Shown here: positions 34,730 to 45,117 of the stretch, piece after piece
Numbering within the stretch: the stretch's first letter is position 1
Layout: each line of letters begins with the position of its first letter
Assembly: GCA_034231615.1 (NCBI GenBank)
Contig: CM067310.1
Location: 4,722,010 to 4,786,009 of the forward strand
DNA length: 64,000 nt
Reading direction: 5' to 3'
Origin: Meghimatium bilineatum
Taxonomy: Eukaryota; Mollusca; Gastropoda; Stylommatophora; Philomycidae
Translations under genes and position numbers: made by a program
Notes under the pieces: model-generated
The model's input: only the letters and a program-made list of their open reading frames with translations
The model's database searches: none
Told to the model about the DNA's origin: nothing

Positions 34730-34863
34730 ATTGACGCAAATAAAACGGGGACAATACGCATTTCTATTTCATGACTACATTCTTCTGGAAATCTAGTAGC
34801 ACTATTGTCCTGTTACAGGAGAGAACCAGCGGGAGTTTGAGAATGAATGATGAAGAAGAAGAA
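34730..34863 (+). mobile_element. GAA-tailed element, family 2, near full length
   Basis: TTGACGCAAATAAAACGGGG, CATTTCTATTTCATGACTAC, GAACCAGCGGGAGTTTGAG and AATGAATGATGAAGAAGAAG. Confidence 0.75.
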
Positions 34864-34902
34864 ATGTACGGGATATATTCTTTACCGTGTATGAGGTAAG
34901 AA

Positions 34903-35330
34903 GCATGCGCATGCGGTTGTGTCTGTGGGTCTCACCAATGGCTCACTAGACAAACCAACCATGCAACAGAAAACCTTAGTAGATGACATGCCTTTATATT
35001 GAGGTTATCTTCTTATAGAAGCTTCATGGCACGTCATCTATACAATCCCGTAGTCGTAACCTTCGATAACAGTTACCATGTTGTTCCGACAGGCCGACGT
35101 TGTGCTTGAAATAGTTACGGGTACTATAGTTACGGCGTGAGTGGGTGGAACAACAAAGAAACTTTTCGCAAGGGCCAGAGTTGTGCCCTGATGTCTACAT
35201 CTGTTCTGTTCGGCGGCATTAGACTCGAAACACCATCGAGTCGGATGGCTGCTGGAACAGAGGGCGGAGCACTTATGGGAATGCCCCACGTGCTGTGAGG
35301 CCAGTTTCTAATCAAAAATCAAGAATCAAG
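34903..35330 (-). mobile_element. tRNA-headed SINE or composite repeat, copy 2, inverted to 16572-17043
   Basis: Reading minus: GAAACTGGCCTCACAGCACG, CATAAGTGCTCCGCCC, AGCAGCCATCC, ACGACTACGGGATTGTAT, GATGACGTGCCATGAAGCTT and the terminal ACCGCATGCGCATGC. The tRNA head is missing in this copy. A short insertion distinguishes the middle. Confidence 0.7.
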
Positions 35331-35335
35331 GTAAG

Positions 35336-35520
35336 AAGCATGTTCTTTATTGTCTACAAAATAGAACATGTTCTTTCGTAGTTACGAAAATAGAAAATGT
35401 TGTTTAGTGGTTACGAAAATAGAACATTTTGTTTAATGTTTACAAAAATAGAACATGTTCTTGAGTGGTTATGGAAAAAAAACCATGTTCTTTAGTGATT
35501 GCGAAAGAAGGAACATTTTC
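35336..35520. repeat. Minisatellite, about 30-bp unit, about 6 copies
   Basis: The core is GGTTACGAAAATAGAACATG, then TTCTTTAGT. Interrupted on its right by the element at 35532. Confidence 0.88.
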
Positions 35521-35531
35521 CCAAACGTTTA

Positions 35532-35812
35532 CTTCTTCTTCTTCTTCTGCGTTCGTTCTCAAACTCCTGCAGATCAGCAGGATGTAGTCAGAAGAACGGA
35601 ATGCGTTGTGTCATGTTTTACAGCATTGCTGCGATATCTGCGACTTTTGGCCTGACGCATCCGACTTTGGCATGACTTTAGGTCACTGACCCTATATAGG
35701 ATGGGACAGCCAACTTCATCCCATAACCTCTTTAATCGCCTTTTACGACATGCGTGGAAGGTAAACAGTGTTGCTATTCTTTGATTCCCTTTCGGGTCTT
35801 CGGTAACACAGA
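35532..35812 (-). mobile_element. GAA-tailed element family 1, near full length
   Basis: The left end is (CTT)n, followed by GCGTTCGTTCTCAAACTCCT, GCTGCGATATCTGCGAC, ACCCTATATAGGATGGG, GCCTTTTACGACATGCGTGG and TTGATTCCCTTTCGGG. AACATTTTCCCAAACG on the left and AACATGTTCCTAAACA on the right fit either an aged target duplication or the host minisatellite unit. Confidence 0.82.
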
Positions 35813-35814
35813 AA

Positions 35815-36023
35815 GGAACATGTTCCTAAACAGTTACTGAAATGTAATACATTTTCTAGCGGCTGTTACTGAAATGTAATACATTTTCTAGTGGCTGTTA
35901 CTGAAATGTAATACATTTTCTAGTGGCTGTTACTGAAATGTAATACATTTTCTAGCGGCTGTTACTGAAATGTAATACATTTTCTAGTGGCTGTTACTGA
36001 AATGTAACATTTTCTAGCGGCTC
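35815..36023. repeat. Minisatellite, 32-bp unit, about 6 copies
   Basis: The core is GTTACTGAAATGTAATACAT, then TTTCTAGTGGCT. The last unit is shortened. Confidence 0.93.
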
Positions 36024-36284
36024 AATGAGAAAGGCACAGAAACAACAACTACTGGTGACGGAGTGTAATTCATGTTACTGACAACCAGATAAGTCTGTAC
36101 ATTTCGAATGTGCATGTAAATATTCGATTTATCGTTATGGCGTCTCGGATACTAGAAATAAGAGACACATGTAGTCTGGCTGTCACATGACTGGGAGCTT
36201 TGATAATCTATTTGTTATCATGAACATGAATATTGATGTTTCAGAAGAAGAAGAGGGAGATAAGGAGAACGTAAATATATTCAT

Positions 36285-36745
36285 CATCATTAAGTGCCGT
36301 CTCCGCAATGAAGGTTAGCTGCAACAGATCTCCATCAACCCCTGTCTCTTGTTGTGGTGGTACACTCTGCTAGACTGTATCCTGTCCATCGTGTGATGTT
36401 ACTCTCCCACTTGTATCTCTGCCTACCTCTTGCTCGCCTCCCTTTGACTTTACCTTCATGTAAGGTCTTCAATTAGGTCTCATGTCTTTTAATGTGACCA
36501 AAGTATTTTATTTGCCTGAACTTTATTTCTCTTAGTAATTCTTTCTTCATATTAAGTGTCTTTAGCACCTCTTTATTTGTTTTCTTCTCTTTCCATGATG
36601 TTCTCCATATTCTTCGATATACGCACATCTCAAAGGCATCAATTTTGTCTTCTAATTATTTATTTAGTGTCCATGTTTCTGAGCCATACATTAATATAGA
36701 ATAAATGTAGCATTTTATAATTCTCATTTTTAACTTGTTTGTAGT
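36285..36745 (-). mobile_element. LINE C-terminal fragment, family D
   Basis: The minus frame reads IKCYIYSILMYGSETWTLNK, the hallmark also seen at 58505-58795, then decays. The 3' end abuts a (CAT)n run at 36280. Three copies of TTAACTTGTTTGTAGTCTAT lie at the 5' break. Confidence 0.72.
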
Positions 36746-36999
36746 CTATTTTAACTTGTTTGTAGTCTATTTTAACTTGTTTGTAGTTTGTTTAGATGTT
36801 ACTATTTTCCTTATATATAAATATATTAATTGCAAAATAAATTGTAGGGATGTGGTTGCTAAATGGTTTCAAAACGATTTCATTAAAACTATATTTAATA
36901 TTTAAATAACCAATGATTGCAATAAAACGAAAATTTGCATGTGGTTTTATATTTAGCATGACACTATGTTTTTATAATTTTAAATCCTGCAAGGATTTA

Positions 37000-37300
37000 T
37001 TGAGGAGCGCAGTATCCTAATGGATAGTGAGCTTGCATGTTATTATCTGGTTACAGTGTGCCAGGTTCGAAACCACGTCCGGACATTAAAAAAAAATCCG
37101 GTTGTGATTTCTCACTTGACACGACCACTCCTCCTGTCAACTTAGCTGTAAATGAGTACCTCACGTATGAGTTAGGGAAGGTTAAAAAATAGCAAGGAAG
37201 GAACCTGGCCACCTCACCTAATAGTTACTGCGGCTTAGTACATGAATCTTCATCCCCGACGGCAGATGCCATGGGACCTACCTTAATCTTTACCTTTAAA
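37000..37300 (+). mobile_element. tRNA-derived SINE, long copy
   Basis: The tRNA-like head has A-box-like CAGTATCCTAATGGATAGTG and a canonical B-box GGTTCGAAACC at 37064-37074. The body includes GTAAATGAGTACCT and CGGCTTAGTACATGAATC, matching 52551-52830. The tail is CCTTAATCTTTACCTTTAAA-like. Confidence 0.85.
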
Positions 37301-37606
37301 TCCTACAAGTATTGTCAATTTCTTTCAGAGGAATACACTTTTGATCGGTGTATGTTATCGAACACTGTCATGTTATAAGTGAAAAATGAACGTTAGGGTA
37401 GTTGAAATATTTGATATATTTTATGAGCTATATCTGTATTGTTAGTTTTCGTGGAATTCACGGTTTTCTATGAAATAATATGTTTTGGGTTATTACCCAG
37501 AGACAAGTTATCACTACTTTTTCTGTTCACAAGCTTCACAGAAATGTTGACCTTTAATGCGATTGTAGGATGCAAAAGGGTTATGATTTCGTTCACATAC
37601 AGCAAT

Positions 37607-37712
37607 TAAACAGTCAATAAACAACAATCTAACAGTGAGTAAACAGAAATAAAACAGTGAGTAAACAGAAATAAAACATGAGTAAACAGCAATAAAACAG
37701 TGAGTAAACAGT
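37607..37712. repeat. Minisatellite, about 22-bp unit, 4-5 copies
   Basis: The core is AAACAGTGAGTAAACAG followed by AAATA or CAATA. Confidence 0.85.
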
Positions 37713-37796
37713 TATTTGGTATAATCATAATTGAGACTCAAGATTTTGTTTATGGAGTGTTCCTTAAAATGATCTATGAGCGGAGAGTATATCTTC

Positions 37797-37955
37797 AGTG
37801 TAGTATATCTTCTGTGTAGCATATCTTCTGTGTAGCATATCTTCTGTGTAGTATATCTTCTGTGTAGTATATCTTCTGTGTAGTATATCCTCTGTGTAGT
37901 ATATCCTCTGTGTAGTATATCCTCTGTGTAGTATATCTTCTGTGCACTATATCTT
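37797..37955. repeat. Minisatellite, 16-bp unit, about 10 copies
   Basis: The unit is GTGTAGTATATCTTCT with TCC and GCA variants. Confidence 0.92.
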
Positions 37956-38682
37956 CAAGCAACAATTATGCTAGTACTAAATATCATGTTATATTTTCCT
38001 AAGGATTTAGCTCATTCTGACCGAATTACCTGAATCGCGACCAACACTACGTTTAGATGATTTAAATTTTAGATAAAGCCTCACAGGATTAACGTCTACA
38101 GTTGACAGTTTACGCAACTAACTAGAAAATACTTGTTATTTCAAGAAATTTTAGTGGTAGAGTAGGGGGGGGGTTGGTGCTAGTCCCTTTCTGCGAGTCA
38201 GCTCATGAAAAAACGCCCATCTGTTTGCGTTAGTCAAGCATCATTTCTGCAACGTTATACCAAGGTTGTAGTGATTTAACTTTCAGCAACCTTTCGCTTG
38301 CTTTCTCCAATACAGTGTACTAGCAAGAGAGAGGGAGATAGAGAGGGAGAGAGAGAGAGAGAAGGAGTGATGAGGAATACCCACCAGGTTACCTCGAATA
38401 TGTAACCGTAAGTTTATTTATACAATTTTGACAGATTTTCCTGGCTACCCCGTGGGGTTTCATTAAATCAGAAACATCGAAAACAAAGCATGACAGTCAA
38501 TTGAGCTGACGTCAATGCACTCAGAAAACCAGTCGTTGCTAAATGTCTTTGTTTATTTGTATCCTCGGGATATACAAGCAACATAGCTCGTGTATCATTG
38601 TTCACAATATAAACAGAGTTGGGGGGGGGGGGTGGGGGAGTTAGCTTTCAGAGCTGTATTTCATACCCAGACAACATCAACT
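37956..38682. other. Unannotated stretch with GA-rich and poly-G runs
   Basis: (GA)n lies near 38325-38365 and (G)n near 38621-38631. At about 38430-38460 TTTTCCTGGCTACCCCGTGG resembles the segment near 52285-52320. No gene is supported. Confidence 0.4.
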
Positions 38683-38932
38683 GTCAGCGATGTCCACAAA
38701 CCATCAGCGGTGTGTACCAACTTTCAGCATTATTCTCCAACTGTCAGCGATGTCCACAAACCATCAGCGATGTGCACCAACTCTCAGCGAAGTACATCTA
38801 CTCTCAGTGATGTGCACCAACTATCAGCGATGTGCACCAACTATCAGCGATGTGCACCAAATCTCATCGATGTGCACCAAATCTCAGCGGTGTGCACCAA
38901 CTCTCAGCGAAGTACACCAACTCTCAGCGTCA
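38683..38932. repeat. Minisatellite, 20-22-bp unit, about 12 copies
   Basis: The core is ATCAGCGATGTGCACCAACT. Units vary in length and include a GTCCACAAACC variant. Confidence 0.9.
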
Positions 38933-39057
38933 ACTCTTTCACCGTATATCTAATCGGGACAGCCAACTCCACCCCAATACCTCCCCAGTCGTCTTTTACA
39001 AGAAATATGGAAGATAAACAATGCAATCCCAATGTTAAAGTGCAAACACCGCCGAAG

Positions 39058-39196
39058 ACGGGCCATTGGAGAAAATAAAACGGCGACGCAAAGCATTTCC
39101 ATTATTTGGACTACTTCCTGTTGGAAATCTGGTACGGCTGTTGTCTTGCTACAAGAGAGATCCAGCGGGAGTTTGAGATTGAACGCTGAAGAAACA
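39058..39196 (+). mobile_element. GAA-tailed element, family 2, near full length
   Basis: GGGCCATTGGAGAAAATAAA, ACGGCGACGCAAAGCATTTC, CTTGCTACAAGAGAGATCC, AGCGGGAGTTTGAGATTGAA and CGCTGAAGAA. Confidence 0.78.
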
Positions 39197-39584
39197 GACA
39201 TAACCGGGCAACTCTTGAACATTTTTGTAGTAATCCTACTCTAGACGCTCTGTACAAACTGACAAAGCACATTCCAAAAGTGGAAAATAGAAAAATCAAT
39301 GAAGAGAGCATTGACTCGAAGAAAAACCAACACATCAGATACCTTAGTAAACAGGGTAACATTATAGTCAACGTGTAACAGCAAGACACATGATAATGAT
39401 GGATGATGGTTACCACAATGGCCTGATTGAAATAAATAACGGGAAATAAATGTGATAATTGCATGGGTTATCTCTCTTGAGATTTTGGAGACACGACATC
39501 CGATGTATGATGAGAAATGATGATGTTGTGCAGATATAGAAAGAAGATGAATCGATATATTTATAGATTAATAATAGCAGGCGT
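39197..39584. other. Unannotated stretch
   Basis: I see no supported feature. Confidence 0.4.
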
Positions 39585-39720
39585 TCATCATGTGGTTCAT
39601 TAGTTAGAACGGCGGTTTGTATCGTGAGAGTTAGAGTTCAAATCTAGGCTGGAAAATAATTTTTTTCTCAGAATTATCTTACACATCTGAGGTAAAGCTA
39701 CAAAACCACCCTGTACACGT
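39585..39720 (+). mobile_element. tRNA-derived SINE-like element
   Basis: The head has A-box-like GGTTCATTAGTTAGAACGG and B-box-like AGAGTTCAAATCTAGG. The body ends near a LINE fragment. Confidence 0.5.
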
Positions 39721-39734
39721 GGTACTGCTATCGT

Positions 39735-39925
39735 AGTGATGTCTTTATTTCCACAAAGTACAACATCTCAATCCCCGAAATTCAACATCAAAGTAGATGG
39801 GAGAAGTCTGAAACAAATCAGCATATTGAAATGTTTGGTACCTTGGTATCATCAGATGGAAGATGTACTGAAGAAATCACATGTAGAATTACCCAGACAA
39901 AGGCAACATTTCACAAGATGATGAT
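39735..39925 (+). mobile_element. LINE fragment, post-RT region
   Basis: Frames give KFNIKVDGRSLKQIS, GTLVSSDGRCTEEITCRITQ and TKATFHKM, the YLGT..SDGR segment downstream of LINE catalytic motifs. One frameshift is present near 39828. Confidence 0.7.
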
Positions 39926-40004
39926 GGTGTGGTTGAGATCCACAGATATTCAAGCCATTTGGTATCGATTCCTGTACCTTCAATTCTGTATCGGCGTAGT
40001 ACAG

Positions 40005-40105
40005 AGCGTGTCTGTGACGGCGAATGTAGCGGGCTCGAATCCTGCCATAGACAATTGTGCATTCGGACCGTTCATAAAACAATGGCAAACTACTGAACAT
40101 ATTTA
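40005..40105 (+). mobile_element. tRNA-headed SINE, head fragment related to 16572-17043
   Basis: TAGTACAGAGCGTGTCTGTG, then B-box-like CGGGCTCGAATCCTG, ACAATTGTGCATTCGGACCG. The order matches 16595-16665. Confidence 0.6.
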
Positions 40106-40175
40106 TATTTCCTAGAAAAAAACTGCAAAAATGCTGGATACGTACTGAATAGCATATGCTACAAATTATTTACCA

Positions 40176-40375
40176 CATACAATGACTGTGGCTGTAGTTT
40201 CTCTAGGGTTTTTTCCTATATACAATGACTGTGGCTGTAGTTTCTCCATTTTTTCATATATACAATGACTGTGGCTGTAGTTTCTCCATTTTTTCATATA
40301 TACAATGACTGTGGCTGTAGTTTCTCCATTTTTTCCTATATACAATGACTGTGGCTGTAGTTTCGCCAGAGTTTT
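40176..40375. repeat. Minisatellite, 40-bp unit, 5 copies
   Basis: The unit contains TACAATGACTGTGGCTGTAG, TTTCTCCATTTTTTC. Confidence 0.94.
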
Positions 40376-40692
40376 CTTCATACTATGGAGACTTTAGCTA
40401 TCGGCATTATGTAATCGCGGCTGAAATCTTAGCCTAGTGAAACCAATTGAGGCCAACTTCTTGAAGTGGAGATGGGACATAGTCCAGTCAACAGAGGCTG
40501 AAAACTAAGATTGGTCGGGCCATCCTGACATCGAAAAGGACCATAGTCCTCCGCAGGAAATCACTGGTGATGAAGTTGGAGATACCAGGCTAAGAGGTGC
40601 TCTAACAACCATGATATTATGCAGCAAAGCTAGATGACATATCTTAACAACAAACATAAGACTTGCTGTGTTTGTTAAACTTGTGTAAAATA
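40376..40692. other. Unannotated stretch
   Basis: I see no supported feature. Confidence 0.4.
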
Positions 40693-40868
40693 TCTTCAGA
40701 CTAACGGGAATTGAAGCAGTCCGTTCAACGGCACCAAATCGCCTAGTAACTCTAGGACACGGGATTTTCCGTACTTGACTAACCTCATCTCCAAAACAAG
40801 ATGCGATTTTGTCAAGACATTCAGACTGTGTACTCAAGTCACTGAGAACGGAACAATGGAGATTTACA
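40693..40868 (-). mobile_element. tRNA-derived SINE, same family as 29130-29228 and 43388-43530
   Basis: The minus strand has GAGGTTAGTCAAGTACGG and B-box-like GCTTCAATTCCC. The 5' flank (CTCAGTGACTTGAGTACACA) is shared with 43388-43530. Confidence 0.65.
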
Positions 40869-41271
40869 TACAAGATTATGATTTTTTTCAGTTAATTAAG
40901 AGAGTTCGTACAAGATGTACTGAACAAAATCTGAACCAATGATAAACGACATTGACTATCAGAAATGATTGACAGTCCACGGGACAGATAACTGAACACA
41001 GATGTGACAACTATGCCCACATGTCGTGAACTATAATGAATACTACTCCTTATCAATTACCCATGTAATATCAAAAGTATGATAATGAATGATAAGTGTG
41101 TGTTCACTGTTTGTCCTATTATGTTCTTTAAAAGAAAGACCTGAATGTTGAATCGTTGAAACTGTCTTGTATGCTGATATCTGTAATTCTTCAATACCGT
41201 ACCCTGTTGTCGAATCTATAGCCTGTGTGTTCATTCTAAAACTAATCAACGTTGTGTTTTACATAAGTTCT
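40869..41271. other. Unannotated stretch
   Basis: I see no supported feature. Confidence 0.4.
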
Positions 41272-42180
41272 CATCATCATCAGGTGCCATGCCTGCTGGC
41301 GTAGGCGATCATGGCTCTCCACAGCTCTCTGTCGACAGTATTATGTATCAAAGTCGTTGTTGTTTCCATGCCGTGCCAGGTTGTCAAACTGTCTAATATT
41401 TTCTCACGTTGTCGCCTTCTGTCTCTGTTGCCTTCAATTTTGCCTGTTGTGACTATGTTCTCTTAACCTCCCTGTCTCATGAAGTGGCCAATAAATGAAG
41501 ATTGCCTTTTTCGTATATTGTTGATTAAGGTCCGTTTCGCATTTGACTCTTTCAACACCTTTACATTGGATTTTCTGGCCGTCCATGGTATTCTAAGTAT
41601 TCTTCTGTAGAACCACATCTCTATTGCCTCTAATTTCCCACTTTCCAGTTTGCTTAATGTCCACGACTCGCATCCATATGTTAGTATAGGAGTTCTATAG
41701 CACTGCAGAACTCTCTCACCTCTAATGACAAGGTCATATTACACAATATATTTTTTGGTCTTAATGTTGTTTTTCTCTGCCCTATTCTGCTTCTGATTTC
41801 TGTTGAACTTCTTCCATCTGCTGTAATCATTATACCCAAATGTTTGAAGTGGTGGACCTGTTTTAATACTATATCATTCACTTTGCTCTTGCAAGGTGTA
41901 GTAGTTTGTTTCTGTGAAATAACCATTACTTCTGCTTTCTTTATATTTAGGAAGAGACCTTTTTCTTTACTTTCTGAGACTACTATATTAATTAAATCGT
42001 GAAGGTCTTCCTTACTTTTTGTAATCAGAACAGTGTCATCCGAATATCTCAAATTATTTATATTATGTCATTCCACTATATTCCTGAGATATCAACTATT
42101 GCGCGCATTATGTTTTCCCTGTATAAAGATAACAGTTCTGGTGAAAGTACACATCCATGTCTAACTCCTTGTTTTATTTG
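41272..42180 (-). mobile_element. LINE fragment, family A, RT motif B to 3' end
   Basis: The minus strand shows motif B (QGVRHGCVLSP), motif C (LRYSDDTVLI, an altered Y/F-A-D-D), KKAEVMVISQKQ and VNDIVLKQVHHFKHLGIMI, then several frameshifts through EMWFYRR-like codons to GGCATGGCACC beside (GATGAT)n. It aligns end to end with 24030-24735. At its 5' break it abuts an opposite-strand LINE at 42190. Confidence 0.85.
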
Positions 42181-42189
42181 TTTAAATAA

Positions 42190-43375
42190 TAATTTTTATT
42201 ATAGAAGACAAAAAAAAATTGGAAGAAAACTGAATACAAATTTTAAAAAAGGTGTTGAGATCAACAAATTATTGTAGAGATATAATCATGAAAAATGTAC
42301 AAAATAATCAAATATTAAACGATACCTTGCTAAATAATAGAGAGATAGGAGACAATGAAGAATAAAGAGATGAAGTAGAGGAAACAGTTCGTTCATTGAA
42401 AAATGTTAGATCCACAGGAGCGGACAACATTCCAACGAGGGGTGCAGAGACGAAGAAGCGAGTACCTGTGCATACTGGTTCAGCATACTGGTTCAGCATA
42501 CTGGTTCAGCATACTGGTTCAGACCTTGATACTCCTCCTCGTGGAGTACCCCGGGCAACAGAGAAATCTGGCTAAGTTATCAAGGATCGGACGATCTCCA
42601 GCTGAGGTGGAAACCTGCTGTGGACTTGGAAACTTCCAAGAGAGAAACGACTCTTCTTATCCGCAGTAAGTCCCGGGATTAAAAGCAAGCTTCAGCAAAC
42701 TTTCGACAGCCTTTTCGTCATTTTCGCCAAGGCTCAAGGACTTTTTGTCAGTTCCCTGTCCGCACCCAGCGTCGCGATATAACCAAAAAGTCCTTCTTAG
42801 GACTAGGTTGAAAGTGACGTGACTAGGCATCCCGAGATGGCCTAGTCGAATCCAGTACTCAACAAACAAACAAACAAACAAACATTCCAACGGAATTACT
42901 GATACATGGAGGAGAAGTAGTGATTAATCTCAAGACAATAATATGTCGGAAGATTTGTCTACAAAAAAAAGTGTTTGAAACTTGAACACAGTCGCTACAA
43001 ATAGCACTTCCATCAAGGAAGATTAAAGGTAATTTAAAGTCGTGCAACAACTACAGAAGTCTCATTTCACATCCAAGTGAAGTAATGTTGAGAATTATAC
43101 TCAGCCAATTAAATCATAAAGCGGAAGAAATTTTGGCACAAGTAAAGGCGGATTCAGGAAGAACGGAAATACCGTTGAACAAATTTTCAATCTACGCCGA
43201 TAAGTGGAAAGCACTTAAACACCAGCGCGATCTATTCTATAACTTTATTGATTTCACTAAATCTTTTGACCATGTTTGGTATGCAGATCTGTGTAATGTT
43301 ATGAATCAGTTCAATTTTAACAACACTTCCGTCATAGAGGTACTATATAAAGATAAAAATGTACCGTGTTTATAA
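42190..43375 (+). mobile_element. LINE fragment, N-terminal RT region, probably family C, interrupted
   Basis: It reads VEETVRSLKNVRSTGADNIP, (insertion 42438-42880), TELLIHGGEVV, GNLKSCNNYRSLISHPSEVM, LRIILSQLNHKAEEIL and the motif A segment NFIDFTKSFDHVWYADL. In-frame stops and a deletion are present. It ends right after motif A. Confidence 0.82.
42438..42880 (+). mobile_element. 443-bp non-autonomous retroelement with (CAAA)n tail and 12-bp TSD
   Basis: AACATTCCAACG occurs at 42426-42437 and 42881-42892. Removing the insert rejoins the LINE codons NIPT-ELL. The insert contains four copies of ACTGGTTCAGCAT and a GC-balanced body. Its 3' end is (CAAA)n, typical of target-primed insertion. 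It has no reverse transcriptase. The family is not recognised; its tail resembles that of 12630-13470. Confidence 0.85.
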
Positions 43376-43387
43376 AAATAAATTCAA

Positions 43388-43530
43388 GTCGTGTTCCAAC
43401 GGCACTAAATCGCCTTGCAACTTGAGTAAAGTGTTATATCCGTACTTGACTAACCGACTCTCCAGGAAAAGATGCGATCTAATCTAGACATTCAAACTGT
43501 GTACTCAAGTCTCTGAGAACGGACCAATCG
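43388..43530 (-). mobile_element. tRNA-derived SINE, truncated
   Basis: AGTCGGTTAGTCAAGTACGG and GCAAGGCGATTTAGTGCCGT on the minus strand match 29130-29228 and 40693-40868. The B-box is damaged. Confidence 0.55.
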
Positions 43531-44690
43531 AGACAACAGCTATTACAACAATGAACATCCCGTACAAATATTGAACTATCCCCAGTAACAACAAACATAG
43601 AACATCCGTTCCGTATTTGTACTACAGGGGTCAATAGATCTTCTTCTAAACATAAATAACATAGAGAAATAACATTCTGTGGCATTGTGTTTGTTAGTCT
43701 TCTAATGTTTTCGTTCCTGATTCTCTCTGTTATTCTTACTCCGAGGATTCTACATAGACAATTAATTTCTATTGTAACAAGTTTTCTTTTACATTCTGCT
43801 GTTAGTGTCCATGTTTGACATTGGTAGCATAGTGTTGGTATGATGATCGTTTTATATACTGCAATGTTGATTGTAATGCTCATAGCTCATATATTTGTTT
43901 GTGAACATATGAGATATATGCCACAAGACCCGGTATGCTGTCGCATCTATGTTGGATTTCATTGGGTTTTTTTTATTTTCTCCATTCCATGATATGATGC
44001 TTCCAAGATGAGTGGATTCGTTCACTTTTTTAAGCTTTTGTTCATCGATTAGAATAGTGGTGTTTCTTTCTGGTTTTTTTTGGGATTTATATTACCTTAT
44101 TTCGTTCTGTGTTTATCTTCATTATAAATTCCCTACATGTTGTGTGGTCTATTTAAATGTTGTTGTAGTTGTTCTTTTGGTATTGTTTTTATTGCTTGAT
44201 CGTCTGCAAAAAGAAATTCGCTCAAGAGGTTGTTTAAGTTGTCGTCTTCATTATTGTTAGCAATTTTACATATGCCATCGATATAAGTGATGAATAATCG
44301 CCCGTGTGTTGCCGTTGCCCGAAAGGGGAGCAAAGAATAGGAACACTGTTTACCTTCCACGTATGTCGTAAAAGGTGACTAAGGAGGTTATGGGGTGGAT
44401 TTGGCTGTCCCATCCCATATAGGGTCAGTGAACAAAGCCATGCTGAAATCGGATGTGTCATGCCGAAAGGCGCAGATATCGCAGCAATGCTGTAAACCGT
44501 GACACAACTCATTCCGTTCTCCGGACTACATCCTGCTAATCTGCAGGAGTTTGAGAACGAACGCAGCAGAAGAAGAAGAAGAAGTAATGAATAACAAGGA
44601 AGATAGTACACATCCTTGTCGCACTCCAAAGTACATGTGTAATTTATCTGAAAGCCCAACACTCATTCTGATTGCATTTACGTAATTCGC
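43531..44690 (-). mobile_element. LINE fragment, family B, interrupted by a GAA-tailed element
   Basis: Reading from 44690 leftward: motif B (MYFGVRQGCVLSSLLFITY), the inserted element 44298-44582, YIDGICKIANNN, motif C FLFADDQAIK, SIISWNGENKK, IPTLCYQCQTWTLTAECKRK and LCRILGVRITERIRNENIRR. Several frameshifts make it inactive. Confidence 0.83.
44298..44582 (+). mobile_element. GAA-tailed element family 1, full length with TSD
   Basis: It runs from TCGCCCGTGTGTTGCC through GGTTATGGGGTGGATTTGG, ATCGCAGCAATGCTGTAAAC, GACTACATCCTGCTAATCTG and CAGGAGTTTGAGAACGAACG to (GAA)n. The 12-bp flanks AGTGATGAATAA (44286-44297) and AGTAATGAATAA (44583-44594) differ at one base. No ORF and no clear A or B boxes are visible. 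Confidence 0.88.
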
Positions 44691-44699
44691 TTTTTAAAT

Positions 44700-44973
44700 T
44701 CTTGTCCTCTTTAAAATTCTTCCGTCGTATGTACAAATTATCCCAAGACATTAAAATTGCTACACTTGTTTTAATATTTCATCATTTATCTTTATATTTC
44801 TTGTATTGGATTCTCTGATTATAGATATTACTTCGGTTTATTCTGTATTGGTCTTGATGCTGCCATTGAAGCATCTTTCGTTGTTGAGTAGGTTCATGTG
44901 ATCTTGCAGCTCTTCACTTGAACTGTGGATTAGGCACTGATCGTCAGAAAAGAGTAGTTCAGTTAAGTCATTT
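44700..44973 (-). mobile_element. LINE RT motif C region fragment
   Basis: The minus frame reads NDLTELLFSDDQCLIHSSSE, ELQDHMNLLNNE, then TEVISIIRESN, KINDEILKQV and CLGIICTYDGR. LFSDDQ is the catalytic motif C. Confidence 0.75.
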
Positions 44974-45102
44974 AGATGATAAACGTCTGGTAATGATTTT
45001 ACTGTTTTGGTAATTTGAATGATAAACGTCTGGTAATGATTTTACTGTTTCGCTAATTTAGATGATAAACGTCTGGTAATGATTTTACTGTTTTGGTAAT
45101 AT
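44974..45102. repeat. Three copies of an about 43-bp LINE coding segment
   Basis: On the minus strand each copy encodes KSLPDVYHLN or the same bases out of frame. It is contiguous with the LINE fragment at 44700-44973, whose KSLPDVYHLNDLTELLF it extends. Confidence 0.82.
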
Positions 45103-45117
45103 TGTGTATATAAATAA

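Noticed and set aside
37000-37100. Genuine tRNA gene
   Set aside because: The A and B boxes are present, but the body continues as a dispersed repeat and the acceptor stem does not close; it is a SINE. The same holds at 29130, 46634, 52551, 57428 and 63235.
43085-43375. Possible active reverse transcriptase
   Set aside because: Only the N-terminal RT part up to motif A is present, with stops, an internal deletion and an insertion; motifs B and C are absent on this strand.
44012-44260. 82-codon plus-strand frame with many hydrophobic residues, looking like a membrane segment
   Set aside because: It is antisense to the family B LINE, whose FADDQ motif is on the minus strand.
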